From Polytrichum commune (Eukaryota; Streptophyta; Polytrichopsida; Polytrichales; Polytrichaceae): DNA of 60,000 nt. The notes under the pieces are model-generated. The model made no database searches and was not told the DNA's origin. It saw only the letters and a list, made by a program, of their open reading frames with translations. The position numbers were made by a program, and so were the translations under genes. The stretch is taken from contig OX485804.1 in assembly GCA_950295325.1 (NCBI GenBank), positions 17,672,001 to 17,732,000 of the forward strand, in the 5' to 3' direction. Shown here piece by piece: positions 23,386 to 34,612 of this stretch (positions are counted from its first letter, which is position 1; every line of letters begins with the position of its first letter).

Positions 23386-24531
23386 TACATATATGTATAC
23401 ATATACACACAAAGTTAGGGGTCACATTAAGCACAAACCGAAAGCCATGACCATGAAGATCTAAGGGCTTTTGAAATCATGCAACGGTTGTCATGTGGGA
23501 AATAGAAATCCAATTTTACAATTAACGGGCCATGTTAGCTTAGTGTGGAGTGAAAGTGGACCAGGTTGAGGGACCGCAAGTGCCCACCACGGTGTTATTA
23601 TACTTCTAGGACGCATTTTAATTGATGGCCACATCTCCTAGTTTTGCGTTATAATCATCTTTTTCTTTTTGATGGGCCTTAACGTAATATCTACATGACC
23701 ATGAAACATCAACCACTTGTTGTCGTGTAGGATGTCATGAAAAAAATCATCCATTCGAGTTTCTTTGGTCCCTCGGGCCTTCAAAGTCTAGTGGAAGAGA
23801 ACTTGAACCGTCTCCAACTTCTTGAGCGATCACATTAATTTGTATATCACGGGTCTAGGGCCCCCAAGCTCTAGTGTAAATTCACCTTAGGAATGGCTTA
23901 ACATTAGGGTATAGGTCCAAGAAACTCGGGGGTCCCAAGAAGCAACCCTTGATGGACCACATTTTCAAACTCAAGATTACACCAAGCTTGAAGGTTGGTT
24001 TCTCAAACTAGGAGGGGTATATTTCCCCCAATTTTACCTTCACGTGGAAACAACATCAACTATATTTCGACTTGAAAAGTATATTTTCTAGGTGATTCGA
24101 CTCCGGAATCAACATCAAAGATCCCCAACTAGTCCTACAAAACATGTTTGCGATGGAGTAACCACAAGCTTATGGGGTGAGGGTAGATGCGGGTGCAAGT
24201 TTCCACTAGGACCCCTTTACCTTGGTAAGATCGTTGGAGCCAACTCAAAGAGGCAAGAAAACGCATGCTATTTCGCATCACTCACCAAGGAGGATGGGTG
24301 AAAACCTCCATCATTATGTAAAGCACGATCATCTATATTTTTCAAAAAGTTAGTACCTAGATAGGCGTTGAAGAGCCCAAATTAGTCTACTGAATTAGTC
24401 CAAATTAAAGTGAACCTCCGACAAACCTAGAGAGGACAGGTGTTTTCCACACCCCCTTTGATAAGGTGTTGGTTGAGAAGCGAAATTCCAACCAGACATT
24501 GTTTATGGGGGTTTGCTTCTACATACACACA
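23386..24531. other. Spacer with GGGCCACTTC-family fragment
   Basis: No gene is supported. Around 23690-23890 a reverse copy of the GGGCCACTTC family is visible (AGGGCCCCCAAGCTCTAGTG, GGGCCTTCAAAGTCTAG). The rest is unassigned. Confidence 0.45.
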
Positions 24532-24754
24532 CTACACCAAATATGATATTTAGTGTGAGGTATTGTTTGGGTTTACACGGTGCTATTTCTTTTTACTATT
24601 TAAATAATTTTTTACCAAGTAAAGTTGTCAATGTTCTATAATGTCCAAACTACCAATTCAACATTTTTTTGGTAAACTATGAGATGTAGAGTAAATAGAT
24701 ATAGCATTACGTAGTTCCAAATAGTAAGTCACACTAAATATCATATTTAGTGTA
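24532..24754. mobile_element. MITE, CTACACC family, copy A
   Basis: Inverted ends: CTACACCAAATATGATATTT at the left and the inverse ACACTAAATATCATATTTAG near the right end. The interior shares AATGTCCAAACTACCAAT and TAGCATTACGTAGTTCCAAA with the copy at 35665-35892. 223 bp, non-coding. Confidence 0.75.
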
Positions 24755-25345
24755 CTTCGCTGCCGGTAACTTCAGTTATTAGAACTTAAGAACAGCCTCG
24801 GCCCCGGGCAGGCCGGGGCCGGGCAGGTGCCCAATGATTAAATACAAAACAACTGACACGGGTATAATGAAAACCTCGCCAGCACCCAGACACGCATGCA
24901 AGCAACTTCATATTACCATTACTATGTTTTTGGGTGCCACTGCTGGCTGGGCCTTATAGCCCCTCACCTCCTGTTTGCCTTGAGTTACTGCCGGGGTGGA
25001 TGCCATACCCGATCCCATCATGAAACCACCTGAGCCTTTTGAGGGAGCGAAACCATCCACAGGAGTAAATTTGACTCCCGGGACATTGGCCCTCCTTACA
25101 AAAGGACTCCTGCACCAGGAACTCAAACACCGGCCCAGCACAGCAGGGGTATTAACTTAGTAGTATTAGTAGTTTCCCGGCCCCCCTCGCTCCCCACCCA
25201 TCCATCCCCAGCAGCAGCAGCTAGTATAATCATGGCGGTGTTTGCTCGAACGCGCACCTCCATGTTCGATTGAACTTTCTATGATATGATCGAGCGAGAT
25301 CATCGCACCCCACCGGTATTCAAGAGCATCTCCAAGGCTCACAAT
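24755..25345. other. Spacer, GC-rich hairpin near 24800
   Basis: An 8-bp perfect inverted repeat GGCCCCGG/CCGGGGCC at 24800-24820 sits at the start of a GC-rich patch. A minus-strand frame at 24908-25141 has no recognisable domain. Confidence 0.4.
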
Positions 25346-25346
25346 A

Positions 25347-25905
25347 AATGGTGTTTGCTCATCAACATCGAGTAAATAAGCTAGCCGCGTAAGGGGCATG
25401 GCCTTGGTGTGATGGCCACCTTCCAACTTCCACACCCAGTTTCGGCCATTGGATCGTGAAGATCATTGTTTCCAATTTTCACAATTGAAGTGAAGTAGTG
25501 AAAGTTGGAAGAGGCCAAAGTAAAGATTATCGTTCTCATGGCAGCTCGTTTCAGCTTTTTTTAGATGATCGAGAACACATGGCACCGATATTGTAGAGCG
25601 TGGTAAAGTTCATTGACAATTTAAATGGTGTTTGCTAGTCAACATCTAGTAAATAAGCTAGCCGCGTAAGGGGCATGGCCTTGGTGTGATGGCCACCTTC
25701 CAACTTCCACACCCAGTTTCGGCCATTGGATCGTGAAGATCGTTGTTTCCAATTTTCACAATTGAAGTGAAGTAGTAAAAATTGGAAGAGGCCAAAGTAA
25801 AGATTATTGTTCTCATGGCAACTCGTTTGAGTTTTTTTTCTGTATGATCGAGAACACATGGCATGGATATTCTAGAGCATGGTAAACTTCATTGACAATT
25901 TAAAT
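25347..25905. repeat. Tandem repeat, 277-279 bp unit, two copies plus part
   Basis: AATGGTGTTTGC marks unit starts at 25347, 25624 and 25903. The first two units are nearly identical (GCTAGCCGCGTAAGGGGCAT, TTTCGGCCATTGGATCGTGA); the third passes into the diverged family R sequence that follows. The high identity of the first two suggests a recent duplication. Confidence 0.85.
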
Positions 25906-26190
25906 GGTGTTTGCACATCAATGTGATCTACTAGCTGGGTGGAGGCTTGGCCTGGTCGTAATGGGCACTTCCAACTCCACATAGAATTTAAGCCGTTGGA
26001 TTGAAATGGGGATTTGGTCAACGATCATGAACTCTGAAGATTGTCATTTCAAGTTTTAGAATCGGAGTGGGGTTGGAGTTTCATTGTAAAAGGGATAGGA
26101 GATTAAAGTGAACGTTGTCTTTCTTTATAGTGGATTGCACAGACCCTCCCAATTGTGTTCATAATTGAACCCAAATTGGCTAATGTAATA
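25906..26190 (+). repeat. Dispersed repeat family R, copy 2
   Basis: CCAACTCCACATAGAATTTA...CCGTTGGATT and AGGAGATTAAAGTGAACGTT match the interior and right part of the 29.65-30.31 kb copy. Confidence 0.5.
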
Positions 26191-26586
26191 TGATCATATA
26201 GTCCAATCTCATCATGCCGCATGTGTTTTTGGTGTTTTCTTAACTCAAGCAAATGATTCTAATTAGACCAAAAAACTCTATTTGATTTTTCATGAACAAA
26301 TGATAGGGATTCCAACACATCAAAGCATGACTAATTTGACTAATTTGGATTAAGTGTACGAAAATCATCAGGATTGAAAGTCTTATTGGTAGATGACAGA
26401 AACCAACACTAGATTTTGATGTAAAGATGATGGATATTCTTATAATAATAAATGTTACTTAGTCTAAAAAAATAGGGTGTTGATTTTAGCATCATCCACC
26501 CTATGAGTCGTGCCATCTACCACAATTTAAATATGGGTACATAGTCAAGAGGAGTGACCAAATGAGACCCACGTACCTTAATGCCC

Positions 26587-26624
<38 letters not shown>

Positions 26625-26735
26625 CATATATATACATATATATACATATACATATATACATATAGATGTATATATATATATAGATGTATACATATATGTA
26701 TATATACATATAAATACATATATATAACTAATTTT
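26587..26735. repeat. Compound (CA)14 / (TA-TACA)n microsatellite
   Basis: A CA run at 26587-26614 passes into TATACATATA repeats. A G11 tract follows at 26772-26782. Confidence 0.9.
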
Positions 26736-26929
26736 TATATTTATAAACTATATATATGGAAGTGTGTGTGTGGGGGGGGGGGAGGGTTGGGTTGGTTAAC
26801 ATGCTGCGAAAACCTTACCAAATAGGCTTCCAAAATATCTTCTATAGTAAGGGGATTTAATATGGTCATTGTTAGGGCTAGTCAACCATTGTATGTTGGC
26901 TCTGACTCTTACTAGTTAGGGTGATTGAT

Positions 26930-27056
26930 TCTTTACTCTTTTTTTGTTGATTAGGACCCAGTTGAGTCAGGACCCGGCTTGGGAGGGTTGGGTCATGTTA
27001 CTTTGTCTCCCTAGTTTTTTAACAATGGAAATTTCATTTGCACCAGAAAAGAATAA
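26930..27056 (+). mobile_element. LINE-like 3' tail
   Basis: A T-rich start, GGACCCGGCTTGGGAGGGTT, CTAGTTTTTTAACAATGGAA and TTTCATTTGCACCAGAAAAG form a pattern like the 3' non-coding end of plant LINEs and of the tail at 13260-13366. The A-rich end is interrupted. No coding part remains. Confidence 0.35.
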
Positions 27057-27540
27057 AATTCTAAAATCTCTTCAACAGCAAGGGCACTGAATATGGTCAC
27101 TTATCTAATTAGACATCTAAATTTATATGGTGACTAGTTCCACATGTGGTATCAATTTTAGATTGGACACCAAAATATACAAGTTCTAAAAAGAGAGGCT
27201 ATGAACTCAAAAGATATTCTACGTTGAAATCATACACACAAATTTGTGTGTGTATGTGATTAATCACAAAAGAAATGAAAAATTATTCTGATAATGAATT
27301 GAAGATATTCATATGAGCTCCGAAATTACGAGGAAACTGGCCACATATTCTATTATTTGAATTTCCTAATCATCTTTACTAACCACAGGTTTATTACCCC
27401 AAGCAGAAAGAGTGTATGGCCTACTTACTTACCTTGCATCCAAATCCAAATGTTTCTATATATAGAAGGTATTCAAGTCAACCCTTCATAACATACCATC
27501 GGTCCTTTAAAGGGGCTGCAATTGTATAGTGGTGGTGAAT
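27057..27540. other. Spacer, no gene seen
   Basis: AT-rich. A near-palindrome of alternating AC/GT lies near 27230-27257. Part of MITE family III (CATATGAGCTCCGAAATTAC) is visible near 27310. Confidence 0.4.
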
Positions 27541-27645
27541 ATGAAGTTATTTTTTTTGTTTTTTTTTTGACGGAAGGCAAACAACGCCAACACCAAATGA
27601 ATAAACCAAAGAAAAAACACGTCCTCACCGAGGGGAGGGTGAATA
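27541..27645 (-). mobile_element. Poly-A-tailed SINE/LINE 3' end (S2)
   Basis: On the minus strand: CCTCCCCTCGGTGAGGACGT, TTTCTTTGGTTTATTCATTT, GGTGTTGGCGTTGTTTGCCT and then an A-rich tail (T-rich on + at 27547-27568). Same structure as S1 at 7929. Confidence 0.6.
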
Positions 27646-27737
27646 TGAAGTTCAAGGTTTGCCATGATGGCAGTTGATTTGTATTAGCATGTCAAGCTAT
27701 CAGGGTTAGAGCACGGATCGAACTCAATGTCCCAGTG

Positions 27738-27960
27738 AGATTTTTGGGCATAATTGGTCAAAATCCTAGTGTTTCCAAGTCCAACTGGTTACAAGCAGTG
27801 ATCTTTCAGTTTTTCTTTGTTGATTTGGGATATACTCCATAGATTCCTCTAGAGTGATGGGTAATTAATTTTCCTGAAGTGTTGAACTCCAACCGGATAT
27901 TTCCATAACTGAACTGGCTCATCTGTGACTAGCAGTCGGTCTCCATGTTGATTGATCAAA
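27738..27960 (+). mobile_element. CCGGTT-family copy (most complete)
   Basis: Ordered blocks: GAGATTTTTGGGCATAATTG, CCTAGTGTTTCCAAGTCCAA, AGTGATCTTTCAG, ATAGATTCCTCTAGAGTGAT, TTTTCCTGAAGTGTTGAACT, CTGACTAGCAGTCGGTCTCC-like end. It serves as the reference for the other family copies in the window. Confidence 0.6.
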
Positions 27961-28080
27961 CTGGGATCTGTGATGCTAATTCTGGTGCAAAATCAGCTAC
28001 CGCAAACATCCATTTATGGGCGGTAACAAGTTCCTTGCAGTGCATGCATCTTTACCTTCTGGATGGATGATTGTTGGATG

Positions 28081-28511
28081 GAGGGAATTATTGTATACGA
28101 GTGTACCCATCATTCATCCAACATACAATCCCAAAAATAACACTCCCTCTGTTTCACAATAAAACCATGGTTTCTGCATAAACTCCGTGCCAGAATAAAA
28201 CCATGGTTTCGTTACGGACCTCCTCCGGGCATGACAGAGACATTGGCAACTTTTCGGCAGCTCCCAATTTTGGTTAAAAAGCGCATTGTGGTTCAAATCC
28301 GGTCACTGTTCTTAATCCCGCACTGAAATAGAAACCACAATTTTATTTTGAAACAGAGGGAGTATGCAACTTGGAGGTTTATTTTTAAAGTTGATTTAAT
28401 GTTATAATTAGTCTTCCTGAGGTTGATTGAGATGAATCGGAAATAAACCTATAGGGGTTAAGTTTGTGTGTTGGACGGATGAGAGGTACGCTCCTGTATG
28501 ATAATTCCCTC
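28081..28511. mobile_element. MITE, GGGAATT family, with nested Stowaway
   Basis: The left end (GAGGGAATTATTGTATACGA) and the reverse complement of the right end (GAGGGAATTATCATACAGGA) are inverted repeats of about 45 bp. The interior is split by a Stowaway MITE. Non-coding. Related copies: 30724-30953 and the remnant at 1803-2024. Confidence 0.75.
28143..28362. mobile_element. Stowaway MITE
   Basis: The left end CTCCCTCTGTTTCACAATAA and the reverse complement of the right end CTCCCTCTGTTTCAAAATAA carry the CTCCCTC-type terminal repeat of plant Stowaway (Tc1/mariner) elements. The right flank is TA; the left flank is CA, perhaps a mutated TA. 220 bp, inserted inside the GGGAATT-family MITE. 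The match to the family is direct, and the ends are still alike, so it is younger than its host element. Confidence 0.85.
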
Positions 28512-28529
28512 TCTCCATGATTGTTCATG

Positions 28530-28983
28530 GCTAAGGACCACTATACACTGGAGCTTAAGGGCCCTTGATCTGTAATATACAAATTATGGAGATGATCCAC
28601 ATTCACTTTACTCTAGACCTTGAAGGTTTGAGGGACTCAAGAAATTCAGATGGTGCAAAAACCTACATGGCCTCCTACATGGCAACAAGTGAATGACGTG
28701 CCATGGTCTCTCGGATAGGCCATCAAAGAGAGATTGATTTAACACAAAACTAGGGGGGAGGTCAATCAATTAAATTGTCATTGATTCCTAGAAACGTGAT
28801 ATTGTCATTGTGGGGACCAAATGTATGTTGCAGTCCTTCAACATGGTCCACTTTACACTAAGTTTGAGGGCCCATCAATTGCAAATTTGAACTTCTATTT
28901 CCCACGGTCCGGCCTTTGGATAGTTTTCAAGGGCCTAAATAATCTCATGGTCACGGCTCTTGGTTTGTGTATAAAGTGGCCCC
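28530..28983 (+). mobile_element. GGGCCACTTC-family copies
   Basis: Two left-end-like segments (GGACCACTATACACTGGAGC at 28535 and GGTCCACTTTACACTAAGTT near 28846) and one right end (AAAGTGGCCCC at 28973-28983). TGGTCACGGCTCTTGGTTTG matches the 921-1246 copy. Probably two overlapping or nested members. Confidence 0.5.
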
Positions 28984-29649
28984 AAGTTACCATGAATTAT
29001 TCTACGGCTAGGAATTCGTGGTGTCTACGTAAACTCATCCATTAGCACGGTGAAAATGCAGCAAGCTATTTTGTATTTTGAAAACAACTATTTGACTCCG
29101 AAATTGGCATCAAAAACACATAATGAGCATGGTGGTCTCCAATTAGAATGAATCGGGCCTCAACCTTGTAGCGGACTCGTTTCCACTAGAGCCCCTTCAT
29201 CCACAGTGGAAAAGTTCACATAGACGCCACGAAGCCTCTGCTGTAGTGGACTGTATGTATAATGTGCTCTGGAAATCTGATATTATCTTGAAATGGGCCT
29301 GGCACTAAACTTAAAGGGCTCGGAAGATCCAAATTTGGTGGAATTGGAAAGTAAGGTTCTGCTTACAATACACAGATTTGTAGCTTGTGGTAGAACCAGG
29401 TGTGAGTCAGGATTGCCAGTGGCAAATTAAGAGAGCATCCTTTGCCCTGATCAGGGGCATTGCTTACTGATTTGCAACAATCGGTGACTCATGCGCACGG
29501 GAAGAATATAGGCAGCAAGCCAAATTGGGTTTGGGGATGGGCGATGGGACTTTGGAGCTAAATGTGGTGGCCGCCAACATCAATGAGGCAAGGCAAGGCA
29601 AGGCAAGGCGAGGTAGCAGGGAAACAAAAAACAGGGGCACTGAAAATTA
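28984..29649. other. Spacer with short (AAGGC)n run
   Basis: No gene is supported. A short AAGGC/CAAGG run lies at 29588-29609. Confidence 0.45.
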
Positions 29650-30310
29650 TGCCTCCATGGCTCACAGGAAATGAAATGAAATGAAATGGATCTTCAAGTC
29701 TAGGAAGCCAGAAGGCCTTACGGGACTAGAATTACATCAAGATGGCATTGAAAAGGCTACTCCCCTAGAGGTACAGAGTGTAGTGATCTTAGTAAGAGAT
29801 AGGCCAATATTAGCTTGACACATGGCCAATGCCCATTGCCCAACTCTTTTGTTTGAATTCCAATGCGAGAGGCTTGTGAAAATCCGCATGCGTGGGCCCC
29901 TATTGTGGATGTCCAACTCCACCTACAATTTTGACCATTGGATTAAACCATAATGGTTTTCATCTACATTGATATGTGCAATTAGGTTGCCTCTTTACCC
30001 ATGCAAGTTACTTTGGGTCAAAATCATATGACAAGAAAGTATAACATTTTTTTTGTTTTTTTGCAAAGCACCAGAAAGTAAAAAAAATATCAATCATGTA
30101 ATTTGATACAGTGGTGACAAATATCTAAATAGTGTGGAAAGTTGACAAAGTAGTGTGGGGCAACCTAGTTGCACACATCATTGTAGGTAGCAACTGCAAA
30201 TCACGGAGATTATGATTTCAAATTACACTATCAAAATAATTGAGATGCAAAAGTTATAGGAGGTTGAAGTGAACATTATCTCTCTCTTTGAGTGATCATG
30301 TACACCCTCC
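29650..30310 (+). repeat. Dispersed repeat family R, copy 3
   Basis: Starts with an (AAATG)n run at about 29668 and holds GTCCAACTCCACCTACAATT, TGTGCAATTAGGTTGCCTCT and GGAGGTTGAAGTGAACATTA. Matches copies at 21700 and 25906. Confidence 0.55.
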
Positions 30311-30723
30311 GATTCATGTTAACAACTAAACTTAGAATGGCTTACATAAGCATGTACCAAATTGTAGAGGAAATAAAGTACAACCACCGAGGAAGGCAAA
30401 AAACCAAAACCGGGCCCATGGTCACAAGGCTATTACCATGGCCCTTAATGGCAAGCTATCAACCCATGCGTAGCTATGTCACGAGGTCCGTAGCTTACCA
30501 TTTACAATTCCAAAGGATTCTGCTAAAAAGCATGGGTGTGTAGGCATTCACCTCTGCATACATTAAATTGCATTGAAGTTATCCAAAATACTTTGTTGGG
30601 CAATTGAAGGGGCCTTATGAGAATCCTTCACAATCTTATGCTAGTCAAACTGGTCATAGTCAACAAGGTTTTCAAACACAAGTTGCAACATAAATCAACT
30701 TCACAAGTGTTTGTAATGTGAAA

Positions 30724-30953
30724 GGGAATTGTCACATATGAACCTAGTTTTCTACCATCCAACATAACCACTTAACACCCGATAAAGTTGTAGTTGATTC
30801 ATTTCAAATGACCTTGACTAGTCTACTAATTTGGGATCTTTGAAGCTAATTGCAGTGTCACATCAATTTAAAAGAAAACTCTAGACTACATAGTACTTTG
30901 AGGCTAAATTTACGTTGAATGAAAGAGAGGTGCACTCACATGTGATAATTCCC
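30724..30953. mobile_element. MITE, GGGAATT family
   Basis: The left end GGGAATTGTCACATATGAAC and the reverse complement of the right end GGGAATTATCACATGTGAGT are inverted repeats. Inner CCATCCAACATAA and its inverse TTACGTTGAATGAAAG match the 28-kb copy. 230 bp, non-coding. Confidence 0.7.
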
Positions 30954-31504
30954 AATTGCATGTTCGCATTTTCAAATGAATTCTTTAACTTGCTTGTAAG
31001 ACAACATGCTTGTAACATTCGAGGCAAAACTTGGAGATGCTTCTATATGAGCAGATAGCTTCATTAGAAAGCATGCTTGACCTTATAATTTTAGTACTTG
31101 GGCTACGAATGGTCTCACATGCGAGCAATGCAGAATGTTGCATCTCAGTGTGTGCTGCGTGGAGCAAGTTGCACAAACATACGTAGATATATATGACAAT
31201 ATACTTACACACTAAGAATAGACAACACAAACTAAGTTGTAGCCCACGATCTGGGTCACCCATGTAAATAAGTTTAAGGTGAAAAATATGAAGAATCCTT
31301 GAAGCTTTGAAGTGTTGTGTTAAGCTCATTTTGACTTTGGAATTAGCATCACTAGTCATATTAATAATTATTGGAATGAATCAATAGCAAACCCTACGCA
31401 TGAGAAGCTATTCCACCATAACATAAGTGGCACAAACTCTAAGACTATGTGCTTACTTATTCCAAACCCTTCACTTGCAAACCAACCGCAAAAAAAAAAA
31501 ATCA
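30954..31504. other. Spacer, no gene seen
   Basis: A minus-strand frame at 30985-31359 is open for 124 codons but shows no recognisable domain. I do not support it as a gene. Confidence 0.35.
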
Positions 31505-31595
31505 AGAATAAACTATTTTTTTGAGACATAAGGTCATTGAACCAATGCCAAGTAGTAGAAACAAGAAGACAAGCTCACTTGAAGGGGAGGCATAC
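31505..31595 (-). mobile_element. Poly-A-tailed SINE/LINE 3' end (S3)
   Basis: On the minus strand: GCCTCCCCTTCAAGTGAGCT, TGTCTTCTTGTTTC, ACTTGGCATTGG, TTATGTCTCAAAAAAAT. Same pattern as S1. Confidence 0.55.
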
Positions 31596-33480
31596 CTTTA
31601 ATTTACTTGCCATTCATCACTACGCTTGCATAAGGAGCTCAACATGCTCACATTGCGGTCATGTGAAATGCCCAATCATGCCCTTGTGGATCATGCACAT
31701 CAATTCAATATCAATGACATTGTTTTCTACTAGTGCATGTACTCTATTTAAAGTTCATCATTACTCAAGGCAATGGGTGTCGTTGTCGTGTCTTTTACCT
31801 TTCATTGGAATAAATGTCAATTTGATTAAAAATACCAAACAAGAAAAGTTTGGAGGAAGGACAAACCCAAACTCGCATCTTGAATAGCTAGTCACGTGGT
31901 TATACTTTTACATCCAATATGATATTCTTTGTTGTGCATTTACTTTTTCCTTAACGTTGTGTTTGGTATATTGTGTGTTGACCATGTTATTAAGGGAAGA
32001 GGGGGGGGGGGATTATTATGTGAAAATCTAAGAATCTTGGAATGAAGCTAAGAACAAATTGGTCTTTCAAGCATGTTTCTTGACAATGTACCAATACTTA
32101 GAATTGATTTTGAAGTATATAATATTACATGACCCTTTGCTAGCAATAACATAAACTTGCATCACATGCATCAAACAAGAGATTTTTAAAACTTGACAAG
32201 AGAAGCGATGCTAACCCTAAATGTTGGAATATCCAAACCCTCATGCTTCACATGATGAAAACAACCTTGGCACTAACAAGAAAAAATGCCCCCATGCAAA
32301 AGAATTTTCACACTACGAGGCTTATAATGACCTTTTATCCCCACCATCCATAGTACATCAACAATTTCAACACAACTGAATGGGCATAGATATGGTAGTT
32401 GAAGAGAGTACTCTCAAAATGATTTGGGAACAAGTATATGGTTATTCTGGACCCACCAAAGTATGCATACAAGTTGAGCAATATTACGTTTCCGAATCAC
32501 ATTTCTTGCACAAACAAATTGGGGTAGGTTCATAAAGCTTGATTATCAATTGCAAAACATATTGAAGGTGATCCAACCTTATTTACGTGGAGCGGGCCAA
32601 TCAAACTCCAAGTAGACGAAGGTAGACATGTCCTTATCCAACATACCAAATATGTGAACACTTACATCTAGGTGGTCTTGAAACTGACAACTTCATTAAA
32701 GTGACATTGACCTTTTACGTGCACATTCAACATAGCAAGATTCTTCATGTTGAGGGACACAAGTGCTTATAATGGGTCCAACCATGATAAGGTGTACCAA
32801 AATTGTGTTACTCATCACCCTCTTTTCCCAGTGCTTGACACTCCTTCAAGAGTTACCATGCTTTTATTTTAACTTTATTTAGGTTCACAATCAAGACTTA
32901 GCAAAATCAAAAATATTGTCATCACATTTCAATAATGGCTCATGATTTTAAGTAGTAATATTGTCTCAATCACAAGTATTTATGAAATGTAAGAACTCCT
33001 TTCTATTAATGGTACACTATGGTTGGACCATAATATGAAAGCCTTTATATCCAAAGCTTGTTACACACCCGCCACCTTTGATCCAATTTTGGTGTTGTTA
33101 TATTCGCAAAGCTCAAGTGTCCACTTTCACGTTTCTTAGATGATGGATTTAGGAGAATTGAGTACCCAAGTTGCAAAAGACGTGGTTCGACATGGGAGTG
33201 GTCATTAATTGGGTGGCAACATAGATGTTTAGTGCCAAGGGCAAGAGGGGGAGGGGCTACATGACCGTTTAAGGAGCAAGAAATTCGTTGTCTTTGTAAG
33301 ATTATAGAAAAATTCCACGAAAACAAAATCTGTCACCGATTGTTTGGGTGTTCTTCACATACATTTGCAAGTATCTTAAAAATGCGAGTGCTTGATTTCG
33401 GCCACAAGAATGCATCAATCTCAGACAAGTGTCCAACGAACGCGGTCTACCTTAATTGCAAGGGATGAATTATTGCTCTG
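31596..33480. other. Spacer, no gene seen
   Basis: About 1.9 kb without recognisable genes. A G11 tract lies at 32001-32011. Frames at 31537-31887 (+) and 33045-33326 (-) lack conserved motifs. Confidence 0.4.
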
Positions 33481-33840
33481 GTGGAGGGAGGGAATGCACA
33501 AAAGCATGGGGAGGGAAGATTGAATCATCCATCGGAGCTAGGGTCAAGAGTCAACCAACAATTTTCGGAGAGGCTCCCGCAGTCAACCCCAATACATCCA
33601 ACGTATTCCACGAAGGATGCTAAAATGTTGGCGGGAGCGTCCCGGGAGTGTTGGGAATCTAGCAAGAGCAGGAGATTTGCGGCACTTTTTTTAGACGCCC
33701 CTTTGACACTCCCATGGCCGGAGCCTAGGCACCTCCTGATCCCCCACCACTGTCGGCTCCCTCGCCTCCTACTACGTCCCAGCTTGTTTGTAGGAATTTA
33801 AGATCTCAAGAGCACCCGGTGGCAGCAGCAACAACAACAA
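33481..33840. other. GC-richer island, no recognised gene
   Basis: A + frame of 106 codons (33481-33801) begins at GTG and has no recognisable domain. The block ends with a CAGCAGCAACAACAACAA run near 33822-33840. It could be a decayed gene fragment. Confidence 0.3.
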
Positions 33841-34559
33841 TAATGATAAGTTCGAGTTCACCGCACGCAGGATTCTTCATCTCAACATCTTATTAGGTGC
33901 TCCCACCAACTTAAAACTTACAACAAGGTTGCGCACATTGTTGTGAGTCTCCAGTATCTAGTTTCTAGTATCTGCTCCAAACCCTTTCGCTGTTAATTCC
34001 TGTGGCACCAACGGCAGAAGCCTTGAAGCCTTCGTGGGAGATTCTAGCATTCAAGCAATTCGCAACACTTTACCTATCAACTTTTGAGTTCTGGTTTGTG
34101 GGTAGTAACTGTGGTACTTCTTCTCCACTAAAGCGAAGTTCACCACGTAAAGCTCCTTGTAAAGCTCCATGATCATCCCTGCCCGTTGTACTTGTGAATG
34201 TTTCCACGTGGAATCTCAAAGCCCATGCACTTGAGACACGAGGGACATGAGTTGGAGCGTTGAGAAGCTAAGAAAAGTGTTCTTGAGTATGTCAATTCGT
34301 GCGTAGTTTCTACTAAACTAAACTAAACTAAAACTCAGGCAGCAACACTGCAGAACCTGCTGAGTCTGGTATGGAAACTTTAGGTGCTTGAATCGATGCT
34401 AGACTCAAGGATACGATATACTAAGTACGAACACACCAACCACAGATGATTATTCTTCCTCTTATTCTTTCGGAATATGTGATGTCGCTTTGCAGTACAT
34501 GGTTACTTCCAAGCAGTGCCACTGGAAGCTACTAACCTAACTGCACTGATTATGGTAAA
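33841..34559. other. Spacer, no gene seen
   Basis: Moderate GC, no recognisable feature except an (AACTA)n run at 34313-34333. Confidence 0.4.
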
Positions 34560-34612
34560 TAATTTCATTTGGCGTTGGCCTTTTGTCTCAAAAATAGAAT
34601 TAAAAGAAAATG
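34560..34612 (+). mobile_element. Short SINE/LINE 3' tail (S6)
   Basis: CATTTGGCGTTGGCCTTTTG followed by TCTCAAAAATAG and an A-rich end matches the last part of the S-type tails. The upstream part is missing. Confidence 0.4.

Noticed and set aside
26501-26825. Tyr/Ile/His-rich frames
   Set aside because: They are translations of the CA/TA microsatellite, not proteins.
28285-28310. tRNA-like B box GGTTCAAATCC
   Set aside because: No matching A box or cloverleaf is visible; it lies within the Stowaway MITE.
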